From an uncultured Clostridia bacterium (GTDB lineage: Bacteria; Bacillota; Clostridia; Christensenellales; CAG-917): DNA of 50,302 nt. Shown here piece by piece: positions 17,706-27,161 of this stretch (the first letter of the stretch is position 1; every line of letters starts with the position of its first letter). The translations under genes and the position numbers were made by a program. Where the stretch lies: contig CANQBO010000003.1 in the NCBI GenBank assembly GCA_947589475.1, forward strand, positions 66,837 through 117,138, read 5' to 3'. The notes under the pieces are model-generated. The model made no database searches. It was not told the origin of the DNA and saw only the letters and a list, made by a program, of their open reading frames with translations.

Positions 17706-18785
17706 ATGAAAAGACGAGCTATGACGCAGGGAATGAATGTCAAAAACCTAAAGGAACGCAACAAGAGCCTCATTTTGTACACTCTCAACGACGCCGGCGA
17801 GATAAGTCGAAAGGAGTTGGCGGCGAGGACGGGACTCACTCCCGCCGCCGTGACAAAGCTCACTGCGGAACTTATTGAGGACGGCTATATTTGCGAAAAA
17901 GGCGCCGTGGAAAGCGAGAAAAGCGGAAGGCGCGAGAGGCCTCTGTCGCTTAGGCTCGAGGACAAAAAAATACTCGGGATAAATGCGGAAAGGGACGGCA
18001 TAACCTTTTGCGTTTGCGACCTCGGCGGACGCGCGCTTAAAAAGTTGAAGACTCCTCTCTTCGAGGACATCGAGGATGTGCTCAAAGTGGGGAAGAGGTT
18101 TCTTGCGGACAGCGGCATTCATGTCATTGCCGTCGGCGTATGCGTGATAGGTTCTCCCGCCGAGGGGTTCGCCGTATGGAAGGGAGAGGGGCTTGAAAAA
18201 CGCTTTGCGGAAACGTTCGGCATGACGACCGTCATAGAAAACAACGTGCGCGCCTTTGCGGAGGCGGAGCTGATTTTCGGAAATATACGCAACCACTCCT
18301 CCGTACTTTTCTTCAAATGGGGACCGGGCGTCGGCTCCTCCATAATCGCAAACGGCAGGGTGCTTTCGGGCGGAGAAGGAAACGTCGCCGAGATCGGACA
18401 CTACATCGTCAAAGAGGGCGGCAGAAAATGCCGTTGCGGAAGGCGAGGTTGCCTTGAGGCGGAGGCGTCGTCGGACGCCATAAGAGAGGAACTTGCCGCC
18501 TACAAGGGTCCCGACAGGCAGGGAGAGCTAAGGCGCGTCGTCGACGAAAAACTGAAACTAGTCGTTCCCGCGCTTCTGAATACGGCGACAATACTCAACG
18601 CGCAGGAAGTCGTGCTGTTTGGAGGCATGTTTGAAAACGCGGACGCGGCGAGGAGATTAAACGAGCTGATAGGCGGATATTTTGGCGGCTTCAGGGACGC
18701 AAAAGTGTCCGCACTGAATGAGAAAAGAGACTACATCGGCGCTGTGGCTATTTGCGCGCAAAGACTGTTTTTCAATGCGGAATAG
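17706..18785 (+). CDS. ROK family transcriptional regulator
   Basis: A 359-residue repressor-type ROK protein. The winged helix (KELAARTGLTPAAVTKLTAELIEDGYI) spans about residues 30-65, followed by the sugar-kinase-like domain. The zinc-binding signature is intact: GHYIV, then CRCGRRGCLE. The glycine-rich WGPGVGSSI stretch belongs to the same domain. Such proteins sense sugars or sugar phosphates and leave DNA on binding. It lies 26 nt ahead of uxaC and follows its own promoter, so it probably controls the uronate operon and itself; it may also act on the SQ operon. Start uncertain among ATGs at 17706, 17721 and 17733, none with a strong ribosome site. Confidence 0.85.
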   Translation: MKRRAMTQGMNVKNLKERNKSLILYTLNDAGEISRKELAARTGLTPAAVTKLTAELIEDGYICEKGAVESEKSGRRERPLSLRLEDKKILGINAERDGITFCVCDLGGRALKKLKTPLFEDIEDVLKVGKRFLADSGIHVIAVGVCVIGSPAEGFAVWKGEGLEKRFAETFGMTTVIENNVRAFAEAELIFGNIRNHSSVLFFKWGPGVGSSIIANGRVLSGGEGNVAEIGHYIVKEGGRKCRCGRRGCLEAEASSDAIREELAAYKGPDRQGELRRVVDEKLKLVVPALLNTATILNAQEVVLFGGMFENADAARRLNELIGGYFGGFRDAKVSALNEKRDYIGAVAICAQRLFFNAE

Positions 18786-18811
18786 GCGCCATAAGCGCAA
18801 AAGGAGCAAAT

Positions 18812-20209
18812 ATGACAAAATTTCCTGATGACGATTTTATGCTTTTCGGGGCGGCGGCACACGAGCTGTATGAGGAAGTGAAAGATCTTCCCATATTCGA
18901 CTACCACTGCCATCTCAGCCCTAAAGAGATATATGAGGATCGCCGCTTTGAAAACATAGGAGAGCTGTGGCTCGAGGCGGATCACTACAAGTGGCGCATA
19001 ATGCGCGAGGCGGGCGTGGACGAGAAATATATCACGGGGGACGCGCCCTACAAGGAGAAATTTTTCAAACTTGCCGAGATACTGTACAATTTTGCGGGCA
19101 ATCCCGTGTACCATTGGATACACCTCGAGCTTAAAAAGTATTTCGGCATAACTAAGCCGCTCTCGGCGGATACCGCGCGGGAGATATGGGAGGATACCCT
19201 AAGGCAGATGAGCGAGGGAAAGTTTTCCGCAAGAGCGCTCATAAAGGCCAGCAACGTCCACACCGTCATCACGACGGACGATCCGACGTCTACGCTCGAA
19301 TACCACAATTTGCTTGCGCGCGAGGAAGAAGGCTTCCGCGTGTTGCCCGCGTTCAGGGCGGACAGGGCGCTCGGCATAGAGAAGAGCGACTTTGCCGCCT
19401 ATATGCGCGAACTTGAGAAAGCGTGCGGCAAAGAAATAGGAAGTTTCGACGCGCTCGCCCTCGCTCTCAACGAGAGGCTGGACTTTTTCGAGAGCATGGG
19501 CTGTCCCGCGATGGACGTGTCGTTTGAAAATTTTCCCATAGAGAGCGGAGATGTGAAAATCGCCGACGTCGCTTTCAAAAAGGCGCGCGCGGGCGAGAGG
19601 CTTACGGACGGGGAAATAGGGCATTTCAAAGCCGCGCTTTTGAAGGCGCTTGCCGCTCAGATGAAAAAGAGAAACATGGTCATGCAACTGCATACGGGCG
19701 TCGTGCGCAACGTCAACGGCAAGGCGTTTCGCGCTCTCGGCGCGGACAGCGGCATAGACAGCATAGGCGCCGAGGCGGACATCGCGGCGGCGGGCAGACT
19801 TTTCGACGCGATAAACAGCGAGAGCGGACTTCCCAAAACCATAGTTTACACCTTGAACAGAGGGTCCTATTATCCTCTTGCCACGATGCTGGGCGACTTC
19901 GCGGGAGGGAGTCGCGGCAGGACGCAACTCGGCGCGGCATGGTGGTTTATGGACAGCGCGGACGGCATACGCGAACAGCTGAGGATATTTGCCAACACGC
20001 TGGGGCTTGGCACTTTCAACGGCATGCTCACGGACAGCAGGTCCTTCACCTCGTATGCGCGCCACGACTACTTCAGGCGCATACTGTGCTCCGTCGTGGG
20101 CAAGTGGATAGACAGAGGCGAGTATCCCGGCGGCAACCTTGCCGTGAAACTTGTAAAGAACATATGTTTTTACAATGCGAAGGACTTTTTCGGAGGTGAC
20201 AAAGCATGA
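18812..20209 (+). CDS. uxaC: Glucuronate isomerase
   Basis: Converts D-glucuronate to D-fructuronate and D-galacturonate to D-tagaturonate. The 465-residue length is standard for UxaC. The amidohydrolase-like metal site appears as DYHCHLSPKEI near residue 30, followed by ENIGELWLEADHYKWRIMR; the C-terminal RSFTSYARHDYFRR is also typical. AAAGGAG precedes the ATG at 18812. Its stop overlaps the uxuA start (ATGA). First enzyme of the operon after the ROK regulator. Confidence 0.96.
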   Translation: MTKFPDDDFMLFGAAAHELYEEVKDLPIFDYHCHLSPKEIYEDRRFENIGELWLEADHYKWRIMREAGVDEKYITGDAPYKEKFFKLAEILYNFAGNPVYHWIHLELKKYFGITKPLSADTAREIWEDTLRQMSEGKFSARALIKASNVHTVITTDDPTSTLEYHNLLAREEEGFRVLPAFRADRALGIEKSDFAAYMRELEKACGKEIGSFDALALALNERLDFFESMGCPAMDVSFENFPIESGDVKIADVAFKKARAGERLTDGEIGHFKAALLKALAAQMKKRNMVMQLHTGVVRNVNGKAFRALGADSGIDSIGAEADIAAAGRLFDAINSESGLPKTIVYTLNRGSYYPLATMLGDFAGGSRGRTQLGAAWWFMDSADGIREQLRIFANTLGLGTFNGMLTDSRSFTSYARHDYFRRILCSVVGKWIDRGEYPGGNLAVKLVKNICFYNAKDFFGGDKA

Positions 20210-21249
20210 AGATGACATTCCGCTGGTACGGCGAGCAGGACAAAATACCGCTTGAATACATAAGGCAGATCCCGAATATGTACAGCGTAGTGACCGCGGT
20301 TTACAACGTGCCCGTGGGCGAGGTCTGGAGCGAGCAAAGCATTTCTCGCCTCAAAGCGCTCGCGGAGGGCGCGGGGCTGAAGATGGAAGTCATAGAGAGC
20401 GTCCCCGTGCACGAGGACATCAAGCTGGGGCTTCCCTCCCGCGAAAAGTACGTCGAGGCGTACTGCGAAAACATAAGGAAGCTCGGCAGGGCGGGCGTCA
20501 AGTGTATATGCTACAACTTTATGCCCGTTTTCGACTGGACGAGGACGCAGCTTGACAAGCGCGCCGCGGACGGAAGCACAAGCCTCGTATATTATGAAAA
20601 ACAGCTTGCGGCAATGGACCCCATAAAGGGTGAATTGTCCCTCCCCGGTTGGGACAGCAGTTACAAAAAAGAGGACCTCAAGCGCCTCTTCGAGCTGTAC
20701 GCGGACGTGGACGACGAAAAATTGTTTGAAAACCTCGTGTGGTTCTTGGAGAAGATCATTCCCGTCGCGGAGGAAGCGGGCATAAATATGGCGATACACC
20801 CCGACGACCCGCCGTGGCGCATATTCGGTCTGCCGAGGATAATCACGTGCGAGAAGAACATCGACCGCATGCTGTCCGCTGTGGACAGCAAGGCGAACGG
20901 CATTACGCTGTGCACAGGTTCTCTCGGCGCGGACAGGGGCAACGACCTTGTGCATATGGCGGCAAAATATGCAAAGATGGGGCGCGTGCACTTCGCGCAT
21001 ATCCGCAATATTAAGCTCGTCGAGGACGGCTTCGAGGAGACGGCGCACGACATGGGCGCAGGCTCGCTTGACATCATAGGCATAGTGCGGGCGCTTGAGG
21101 AGAACGGTTTCGACGGCTATGTGCGTCCCGACCACGGCAGGATGATTTGGGACGAGAAGGGCAAGCCCGGCTACGGCTTGTACGACCGCGCGCTTGGAGC
21201 GGCGTATCTGAACGGCGTTTTCGAGACGGTGCGAGCGCTTAAGGGTTGA
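20206..21249 (+). CDS. uxuA: Mannonate dehydratase
   Basis: Removes water from D-mannonate to give 2-keto-3-deoxygluconate. The 347-residue protein opens with MKMTFRWYGEQDKIPLEYIRQIP, typical of UxuA. The catalytic site is visible in MAIHPDDPPW, the LCTGSLGA loop and FAHIRNIK, with Asp and His in VRPDHGRMIW. Translationally coupled to uxaC and AGGTGACAAAGC serves as ribosome site. Product goes to KdgK. Confidence 0.96.
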   Translation: MKMTFRWYGEQDKIPLEYIRQIPNMYSVVTAVYNVPVGEVWSEQSISRLKALAEGAGLKMEVIESVPVHEDIKLGLPSREKYVEAYCENIRKLGRAGVKCICYNFMPVFDWTRTQLDKRAADGSTSLVYYEKQLAAMDPIKGELSLPGWDSSYKKEDLKRLFELYADVDDEKLFENLVWFLEKIIPVAEEAGINMAIHPDDPPWRIFGLPRIITCEKNIDRMLSAVDSKANGITLCTGSLGADRGNDLVHMAAKYAKMGRVHFAHIRNIKLVEDGFEETAHDMGAGSLDIIGIVRALEENGFDGYVRPDHGRMIWDEKGKPGYGLYDRALGAAYLNGVFETVRALKG

Positions 21250-21296
21250 AAAACTTTTGCGGCGTCGCATGAATGAGGCGCGGCAAGGAGGGAAAT

Positions 21297-22136
21297 ATGG
21301 CAAAATTTGCGTTGGATCTTAAGGACAAGACAATTGTGATAACGGGCGCGGGCGGCGTCATATGCGGCGCGATCGCTGAGGAACTTGCATTAAGCGGAGC
21401 AAAGCTTGCGCTTCTCGACATAAACGGGGAGGCGGCGGAAGCCGTCGCGAAAAGCATAGAAGAGAAGGGCGGCGCGGCAAAGGCGTACGCTACAAACGTG
21501 CTGGACAAAAGCTCGCTCGAAGCGGCTCATGCGAAGATTTGCGCGGAACTCGGAAGCGCGGACATCATCATAAACGGCGCGGGCGGCAACAATCCGCGCG
21601 CGACTACTGCCGCCGAATATTGCGTCCCCGGCGAGACGGAGGGCAAGGACTTCTTCTCGCTCAAGGAAGATGGCGTGCGCTTTGTATTCGACCTCAACTT
21701 CCTCGGCACTTTTTTGACGACGCAGGTATTCGCGCAGGATATGGTGGCAAAGGGCGGCGGCATCGTGCTGAACATCTCGTCCATGAACGCTTTCACTCCC
21801 CTCACGAAGATACCCGCGTACAGCGGCGCTAAGGCGGCGGTGAGCAACTTCACGCAATGGCTTTCCGTACATCTCGCTCCCGCGCACATAAGGGTCAACG
21901 CCATCGCTCCCGGTTTCTTCGTCACAAAGCAAAACAAGGATCTGCTTTATACGGCGGACGGCGCTCCCACCCCGCGCACGGGCAAGATACTCGCCGCGAC
22001 GCCTATGGGCAGATTTGGCAAAGTAGAGGAACTTATGGGCGCTGTCAAGTTGCTTCTAAACGACGACGAAGCGGCGTTCATCACGGGCGTTGTGCTTCCC
22101 ATAGACGGCGGCTTCAGCGCATACAGCGGGGTTTAA
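21297..22136 (+). CDS. uxuB: Fructuronate reductase of the SDR type (D-mannonate oxidoreductase)
   Basis: Reduces D-fructuronate to D-mannonate with NAD(P)H, linking UxaC and UxuA. A 279-residue classical short-chain dehydrogenase: TGAGGVICG is the nucleotide loop near residue 20, NGAGGNNP replaces NNAG, ISSMN holds the catalytic Ser and YSGAK the Tyr and Lys. The LNFLGTFLTTQVFAQDM and PGFFVTKQN stretches are characteristic of the Bacillus YjmF-type enzyme rather than the long-chain UxuB of E. coli. The ATG at 21297 has AAGGAGGG upstream. Confidence 0.88.
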   Translation: MAKFALDLKDKTIVITGAGGVICGAIAEELALSGAKLALLDINGEAAEAVAKSIEEKGGAAKAYATNVLDKSSLEAAHAKICAELGSADIIINGAGGNNPRATTAAEYCVPGETEGKDFFSLKEDGVRFVFDLNFLGTFLTTQVFAQDMVAKGGGIVLNISSMNAFTPLTKIPAYSGAKAAVSNFTQWLSVHLAPAHIRVNAIAPGFFVTKQNKDLLYTADGAPTPRTGKILAATPMGRFGKVEELMGAVKLLLNDDEAAFITGVVLPIDGGFSAYSGV

Positions 22137-22175
22137 CCTCACAAAACGAACGCATAAAGTGAGGAATGTGTGCAA

Positions 22176-22781
22176 ATGGATACTGAATTTTTGAAAAACA
22201 ACAGGCTCGTCCCCGTGGCGGTGTTCAAGCGCATAGAGGACGTATTGCCTTCCATGAAAGGGTTGCTTAGAGGCGGCATAAAGATCGCCGAGATAACTTT
22301 CCGTACGGACTGTGCTGAAGAGGCGGTGCGTCTTGCCGTGCGCGAATGCAAGGACATGATCGTCGGCGCGGGCACGGTCCTCAATGCGGAACAGTGTGCG
22401 CGGGCAATTGCCGCGGGCGCGAAATTTATCGTTTCTCCGGGGCTTTCAAAGGGTGTGTTTGAAGTGTGCAAGGCGAGCGGAGCGCCCTACATTCCGGGCG
22501 TCGCCACCGCGACCGAGATAATGACCGCCCTCGACATGGGTCTTACTACGTTGAAGTTTTTCCCCGCGGGCGCAATGGGCGGCGTGAAAACGCTCGGCGC
22601 GCTTGCCGCGGCGTTCCCCGACGTAAAGTTTATGCCTACGGGCGGAGTGACGCTTGAAAACGCGGCGGAGTACCTTTCAAAATCGTACGTCGTCGCGGTC
22701 GGCGGAAGCTGGCTCGTAAAGGGCGACGGCGAAAATGCAGAGAGGCTCGCGAGAGAGGCAAAGGAAGTGTTGAAAATATGA
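22176..22781 (+). CDS. eda: 2-keto-3-deoxy-6-phosphogluconate aldolase
   Basis: Splits KDPG into pyruvate and glyceraldehyde 3-phosphate, the last step of the uronate route. About 201 residues. The catalytic Glu39 is in IAEITFRT and the Schiff-base Lys127 in LKFFPAG; GAGTVL and MPTGGV complete the phosphate site. GTG at 22170 (5 nt after GAGG) is an alternative start to the ATG at 22176. It overlaps kdgK by 4 nt (ATGA). Confidence 0.95.
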   Translation: MDTEFLKNNRLVPVAVFKRIEDVLPSMKGLLRGGIKIAEITFRTDCAEEAVRLAVRECKDMIVGAGTVLNAEQCARAIAAGAKFIVSPGLSKGVFEVCKASGAPYIPGVATATEIMTALDMGLTTLKFFPAGAMGGVKTLGALAAAFPDVKFMPTGGVTLENAAEYLSKSYVVAVGGSWLVKGDGENAERLAREAKEVLKI

Positions 22782-23797
22782 AAGTTGTGACATTCGGCGA
22801 AATTATGTTGAGACTTGCGCCCGAGGGCTACCTCAGGTTTTTGCAGGAGCCGCGTTTCGAGGCGACGTTCGGCGGCGGAGAGGCAAATGTGGCGGTCTCG
22901 CTTGCAAACTTCGGCGACGAGGCGGAGTTTGTGACAAAGCTTCCTCAAAACGACATCGCGGACGCGGCGATAAGGCAACTTAGAGGTTTCGGCGTGGGCG
23001 TATCCCATATCGCGCGCGGCGGCGACAGAATGGGCATCTACTATTGCGAAAAGGGCGCGTCAATGAGACCGAGCAAGGTCATATACGACAGGGCGGGGTC
23101 GTCAATAGCGACGGCTTCAAGCGGCGATTTCGATTGGGAAAGCATATTCTCAGGCGCGGACATGTTCCACTTTACGGGGATAACGCCCGCTCTCGGGGGC
23201 AACGTCGCGGAGATCGCGTTGCAGGCGCTTAAGGCGGCGAAGAAGGCGGGAGTCAAGGTCAGTTGCGACCTCAACTACAGGAAAAAGCTGTGGGACAGGC
23301 AGACGGCGAATGAGACAATGACAAAGCTTATGCCCTATGTGAACATTCTGATCGCCAACGAGGAGGACGCGTACGACGTTTTCGGCATAAGCGCGGGAGA
23401 GAGCGACGTCGAGGGCGGCAAGCTGGATACGGCGGGCTATGAGAGCGTGGCGAGACAGCTTGCGGACAAGTTCAATCTCGAGGCGGTCGCAATAACGCTT
23501 CGGCAGAGCATAAGCGCAAACGACAACGTTTGGGGCGCTATGATATATGCGGAGGGACAGGCGTATTTTTCAAAGAACTATTCCGTTCGCATTGTGGACA
23601 GAGTGGGCGGAGGAGACAGTTTCGGAGCAGGGCTGTTGCATGCGCTCGGACAGGGCAGGACATATAATGACGCGCTGGAGTTTGCGGTCGCGGCAAGCGC
23701 GCTCAAACACACCGTCGAGGGCGACTTCAACAGAGTGAGCGAGGCGGAAGTCGAGGCGCTCATGAGGGGCAACTCAAGCGGCAGAGTGCAAAGGTGA
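22778..23797 (+). CDS. kdgK: 2-keto-3-deoxygluconate kinase (PfkB family)
   Basis: Phosphorylates KDG to KDPG. A 339-residue ribokinase-fold protein: GEIMLRLAP at the start, FGGGEANVAVSLANFG near 31-46 for substrate binding, and DRVGGGDSFGAGLLH near 274-288 with catalytic Asp280. Between eda and the dehydrogenase, it completes the set uxaC-uxuB-uxuA-kdgK-eda. Confidence 0.93.
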   Translation: MKVVTFGEIMLRLAPEGYLRFLQEPRFEATFGGGEANVAVSLANFGDEAEFVTKLPQNDIADAAIRQLRGFGVGVSHIARGGDRMGIYYCEKGASMRPSKVIYDRAGSSIATASSGDFDWESIFSGADMFHFTGITPALGGNVAEIALQALKAAKKAGVKVSCDLNYRKKLWDRQTANETMTKLMPYVNILIANEEDAYDVFGISAGESDVEGGKLDTAGYESVARQLADKFNLEAVAITLRQSISANDNVWGAMIYAEGQAYFSKNYSVRIVDRVGGGDSFGAGLLHALGQGRTYNDALEFAVAASALKHTVEGDFNRVSEAEVEALMRGNSSGRVQR

Positions 23798-23825
23798 CGC
23801 GTCTTTCGCGTGACAGGGGGATAAT

Positions 23826-24941
23826 ATGTTGAATTTTGCAGTCATAGGCGTGGGAAGAATGGGGTCGAGACACGCGCGCAACATCGCTCGCGGGCGGCTT
23901 TTCGGCGTAAGGCTTGTCGCGGTTTGCGACATCGACGGAGTGGCGCTTGCAAGAACAAAAAAATACGCGCCGAAGGCAAAGCGCTATATGGATCTCGACA
24001 TAATGCTGAAATGCGAACATCTTGACGGCGTCGTCATCGCGACTCCGCACTATGCGCACGCCGAGATCGCAAAAAAGTGCATAGCAAAGGGAATCAACAC
24101 ACTCATCGAAAAGCCCGCGGCGCCTACGGTGGAGATGGTGCAGGACATCGCGGCATGCGCGAAGGAAAGCGGCGTCAAAGTCGGAGTGAGTTACAACCAG
24201 CGTAGCAACCGCATGTATAAAAGGGCGAAAAAGTTGCTTGAAAGCGGCAAGCTCGGCGATATACAGCGCGTGGATTTCATCATCACAAATTGGTACCGTT
24301 CGCAGGCGTACTACGATCAGGGCGGCTGGAGAGCGAGCTATGTCGGCGAGGGCGGCGGATGCCTCATGAACCAGTGCATACATCAGCTTGACATCTTGCA
24401 GTGGCTTGTGGGCATGCCGAAGAGCGTATATGCCGCCGCGCGTACGGTGGACAGGCGCATATCCGTGGAAAACGACGTGACGGCGACGTTGAGATTTGAC
24501 GGTTTCGACGGCGCGTTTGCGGCTTCCACGCATGAGCTTTCGGGCATAAACAGGCTTGAGATCGCCTGCGACAAGGGCAGGCTTGTCATAGGACCGCTCA
24601 GTATGAAAGTGATACGTCACAAGAGCCAGAAGGAAGTCAACGCGACCACAAAACACGGCTACGGCTTTGCGCTTTCGCGAAGCTACCGCGTGGGCTACGG
24701 CTTTTTCAGACTGCTTAAGGATGTTTGCTTCGGACAACAGTTGCGCTCGCTAAAAGCATTCAGGGACGCGATAAACGGCAAGGGAAACATGCTCGCGGAC
24801 ATTTCCGAGGGAGAGATGGCGATGCAGATCATAAACGGCATCTATCTTTCCGCGGACAGCGGGGAGGAAGTCGCGCTTCCCATCGACAACAAAAAATACG
24901 CCGAATACCTCGAGAGGAAGAAGGCGGAAGAAAGGAAATAA
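23826..24941 (+). CDS. Gfo/Idh/MocA family oxidoreductase (copy 1)
   Basis: A 371-residue NAD(P)-dependent sugar dehydrogenase. Rossmann loop GVGRMG at 8-13, EKP at 95-97 with the catalytic Lys, and the block NQRSNRMYKRAKK, ITNWYRSQAYYDQGGWR, GEGGG and NQCIHQLD. The NQC-x-HQLD block holds the active-site Asp/His pair. It is a paralogue of the protein at 25883. Substrate unknown; in this operon it may oxidise a uronide or uronate, possibly at C3 ahead of glycoside cleavage by a lyase-like partner. Confidence 0.88.
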   Translation: MLNFAVIGVGRMGSRHARNIARGRLFGVRLVAVCDIDGVALARTKKYAPKAKRYMDLDIMLKCEHLDGVVIATPHYAHAEIAKKCIAKGINTLIEKPAAPTVEMVQDIAACAKESGVKVGVSYNQRSNRMYKRAKKLLESGKLGDIQRVDFIITNWYRSQAYYDQGGWRASYVGEGGGCLMNQCIHQLDILQWLVGMPKSVYAAARTVDRRISVENDVTATLRFDGFDGAFAASTHELSGINRLEIACDKGRLVIGPLSMKVIRHKSQKEVNATTKHGYGFALSRSYRVGYGFFRLLKDVCFGQQLRSLKAFRDAINGKGNMLADISEGEMAMQIINGIYLSADSGEEVALPIDNKKYAEYLERKKAEERK

Positions 24942-24962
24942 ATTTCAGGGAGGAAAAAAGAT

Positions 24963-25886
24963 ATGGGTGTCAAAATTTCGGGCTTTTACGATGAGGCTTC
25001 GGGCAAGCTTGACGAGCAGATCGCGCTTATCAAGGAGCTTGGCGAGAGCTATCTTTGCCCCAGAAATATAGACGGCAAAAACATCGCTGACTTTACGCTT
25101 GAAGAGTTCAAAACGGCAGTTTATCCTCGACTTCAGGCGGCTGAAGTACGCTTTTCGTCGATAGGTTCGCCGATAGGAAAGATCGACATCGACGACGATG
25201 AGGCGTATGAAAAGCAAAAAAAACAGCTCAAGGAGCTTGTCGGCATAGCGGCGCTCATGGGGTGCAAATATATAAGGATATTCTCCTTCTATTACGGAAA
25301 GCGGGACCCCGACGCATGCGTGGACAAGGCGATAGAAAAGCTGAGAGGTTTTTTGAAGATCGCCGAGGGAAGCGGAGTTTCGCTCATGCACGAAAACGAA
25401 AAGAAGATCGTGGGCGACGTCCCTTCGCGCGTTATCAAGTTGCATGACGCCCTCAAGGACGAGGGACTCGAGCTTTGCTTTGACGCGAGCAACTACATCC
25501 AGTGCGATGCGGACCCCAAACAGGCTTTCGACAGCCTCGCGGACAGGGTGAGCTATTTCCACATCAAGGATTGCAGCGAGTACGGCGTGGAAGTCCCCGT
25601 CGGCGTGGGCAAGGGATGCTACCCCTACATCATCGGCGAGCTTGTGAAGAGGGGCTACGACGGATTTATGACTCTCGAACCGCACACATTCAAATATTCC
25701 ATGATGAAGTTGCCCGTCTATCTCTTCCCGTTTGCGCCGCTATTTATGAACAAATATTTCAAGGCGTTTAGGCTCATCGACAAGGCTATGGGGGTCAAGG
25801 CGCTCAAGGGAGTATCCAGAAAACAGGTCTTTGTTTGGCAATATCAAAATTTGAAAAAGCTTTTAAGCGAAGGAGGAGCAAAATGA
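24963..25886 (+). CDS. Sugar phosphate isomerase/epimerase-like TIM barrel (copy 1)
   Basis: A 307-residue protein of the xylose isomerase-like TIM-barrel superfamily. Probable metal ligands are Glu in LMHENEK, Asp in CFDASN, His in FHIKDCS and Glu in MTLEPH. It lies between two Gfo/Idh/MocA genes and overlaps the second (ATGA). The extra C-terminal 60 residues (FKYSMMKLPVYLF and on) are longer than in simple epimerases. Possible roles: isomerase, epimerase, or the lyase subunit of a keto-glycoside cleaving pair. GGGAGG lies upstream. Confidence 0.82.
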   Translation: MGVKISGFYDEASGKLDEQIALIKELGESYLCPRNIDGKNIADFTLEEFKTAVYPRLQAAEVRFSSIGSPIGKIDIDDDEAYEKQKKQLKELVGIAALMGCKYIRIFSFYYGKRDPDACVDKAIEKLRGFLKIAEGSGVSLMHENEKKIVGDVPSRVIKLHDALKDEGLELCFDASNYIQCDADPKQAFDSLADRVSYFHIKDCSEYGVEVPVGVGKGCYPYIIGELVKRGYDGFMTLEPHTFKYSMMKLPVYLFPFAPLFMNKYFKAFRLIDKAMGVKALKGVSRKQVFVWQYQNLKKLLSEGGAK

Positions 25887-27040
25887 ACGGGAAAGTCGTA
25901 AGATACGGCATAGTCGGCGTCGGAAAGCAGGGTACCTTCTACACGAAGATATTCACAAAGCTCAAGGGCCTCGTGAAGGGCGCCAAACTCACCGCGGTAT
26001 GCGATATAGCCGAGGACAGGCGGCAGTACGCGGAGCAAAATCTCAAGGGCGTCAAAGTCTTTTCGGACTACAAAGATATGTTCGCTTCGGGACTTATCGA
26101 CGTCGTCATGGTGGAAACGCCTCACTATTATCACCCTCAGATCGCCATAGACGCTATGAAGGCGGGACTCAACGTGCTTTGCGACAAACCCGCGGGCGTC
26201 TATTTGAAGCAGGTGCGCGAGATGATGGCGGAAGCGGACAAACATCCCGATCTGCTTTTCGGAATGATGTTCAACCAGCGTACGAACCCACTCTACATAA
26301 GGGCGAAAAAGATCATCGAAAGCGGACAGCTCGGCAAGCTCACGCGCATAGTGTGGATCATCACAAATTGGTATCGTCCGCGCGCCTATTACGCTCAAGG
26401 CGGCTGGAGAGGCACATGGTGGGGCGAAGGCGGAGGCGTTTTGCTCAATCAATGCCCGCACCAACTCGACCTGTTCACATGGCTTGCGGGTCTGCCCGTG
26501 TCCGTGACCGCCACGACGTCAACAGTGGGCAGGGACATCAGCGTAGAAAACGACGTCACGGCGTATTGCAAGTTTGAAAACGGCGCGACGGGCGTATTCA
26601 TCACCTCGACGCACGACGCACCGGGCACCAACCGCCTCGAGATCACGGGCGAGGGCGGCAAGATCGTCATCGAAAAAGGCAAGCTCACCTTCACGAAGAA
26701 CGCGGAGCTTGAACCCGTATTCTCCGAGCATAACGAGGTGTTCATGGGCAAGCCCAAAACGAAGAAGAGCACTTATAGGGGCATAGGGCACTATCTCAGA
26801 CTCAAAAAATATCCGCCTCAGCATATCGGCATAATCAAGAATTACACGGACTACCTGCTTGGCAAGACGGACAAATTCATCGCGCCCGGCAAGGAAGGCA
26901 TCACGGGACTCACATTCTCAAACGCGATACATCTTGCCGGCTGGACGGGGCAGGAAGTGCACATTCCGCTTGACGACGACTTCTACCTCGAGCAACTCCA
27001 AAAGCGCATAGAAGAAGAAAAAGAAAACGGAAAAAAGTAA
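25883..27040 (+). CDS. Gfo/Idh/MocA family oxidoreductase (copy 2)
   Basis: A 385-residue dehydrogenase. Loop GVGKQG at 12-17, DKP in place of EKP, and the block NQRTNPLYIRAKK, ITNWYRPRAYYAQGGWR, GEGGG, NQCPHQLD. These blocks match copy 1 closely, so the pair arose by duplication. The start at 25883 has AAGGAGGAG upstream. Two dehydrogenases of different specificity working on the same sugar, or one oxidising and one reducing (NAD-neutral epimerisation through a keto form), are both possible. Confidence 0.88.
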   Translation: MNGKVVRYGIVGVGKQGTFYTKIFTKLKGLVKGAKLTAVCDIAEDRRQYAEQNLKGVKVFSDYKDMFASGLIDVVMVETPHYYHPQIAIDAMKAGLNVLCDKPAGVYLKQVREMMAEADKHPDLLFGMMFNQRTNPLYIRAKKIIESGQLGKLTRIVWIITNWYRPRAYYAQGGWRGTWWGEGGGVLLNQCPHQLDLFTWLAGLPVSVTATTSTVGRDISVENDVTAYCKFENGATGVFITSTHDAPGTNRLEITGEGGKIVIEKGKLTFTKNAELEPVFSEHNEVFMGKPKTKKSTYRGIGHYLRLKKYPPQHIGIIKNYTDYLLGKTDKFIAPGKEGITGLTFSNAIHLAGWTGQEVHIPLDDDFYLEQLQKRIEEEKENGKK

Positions 27041-27161
27041 ATTTTTCAAACGTAGAGCCTTTAGGCGCAAAATGATGACATGTCGCAAAAAAAAACGGCG
27101 AAAGCACGAAGGCGAAATCGGAAAGTTAAAACAAAAAATAAACCCTTAAGGGAGGTAAATT

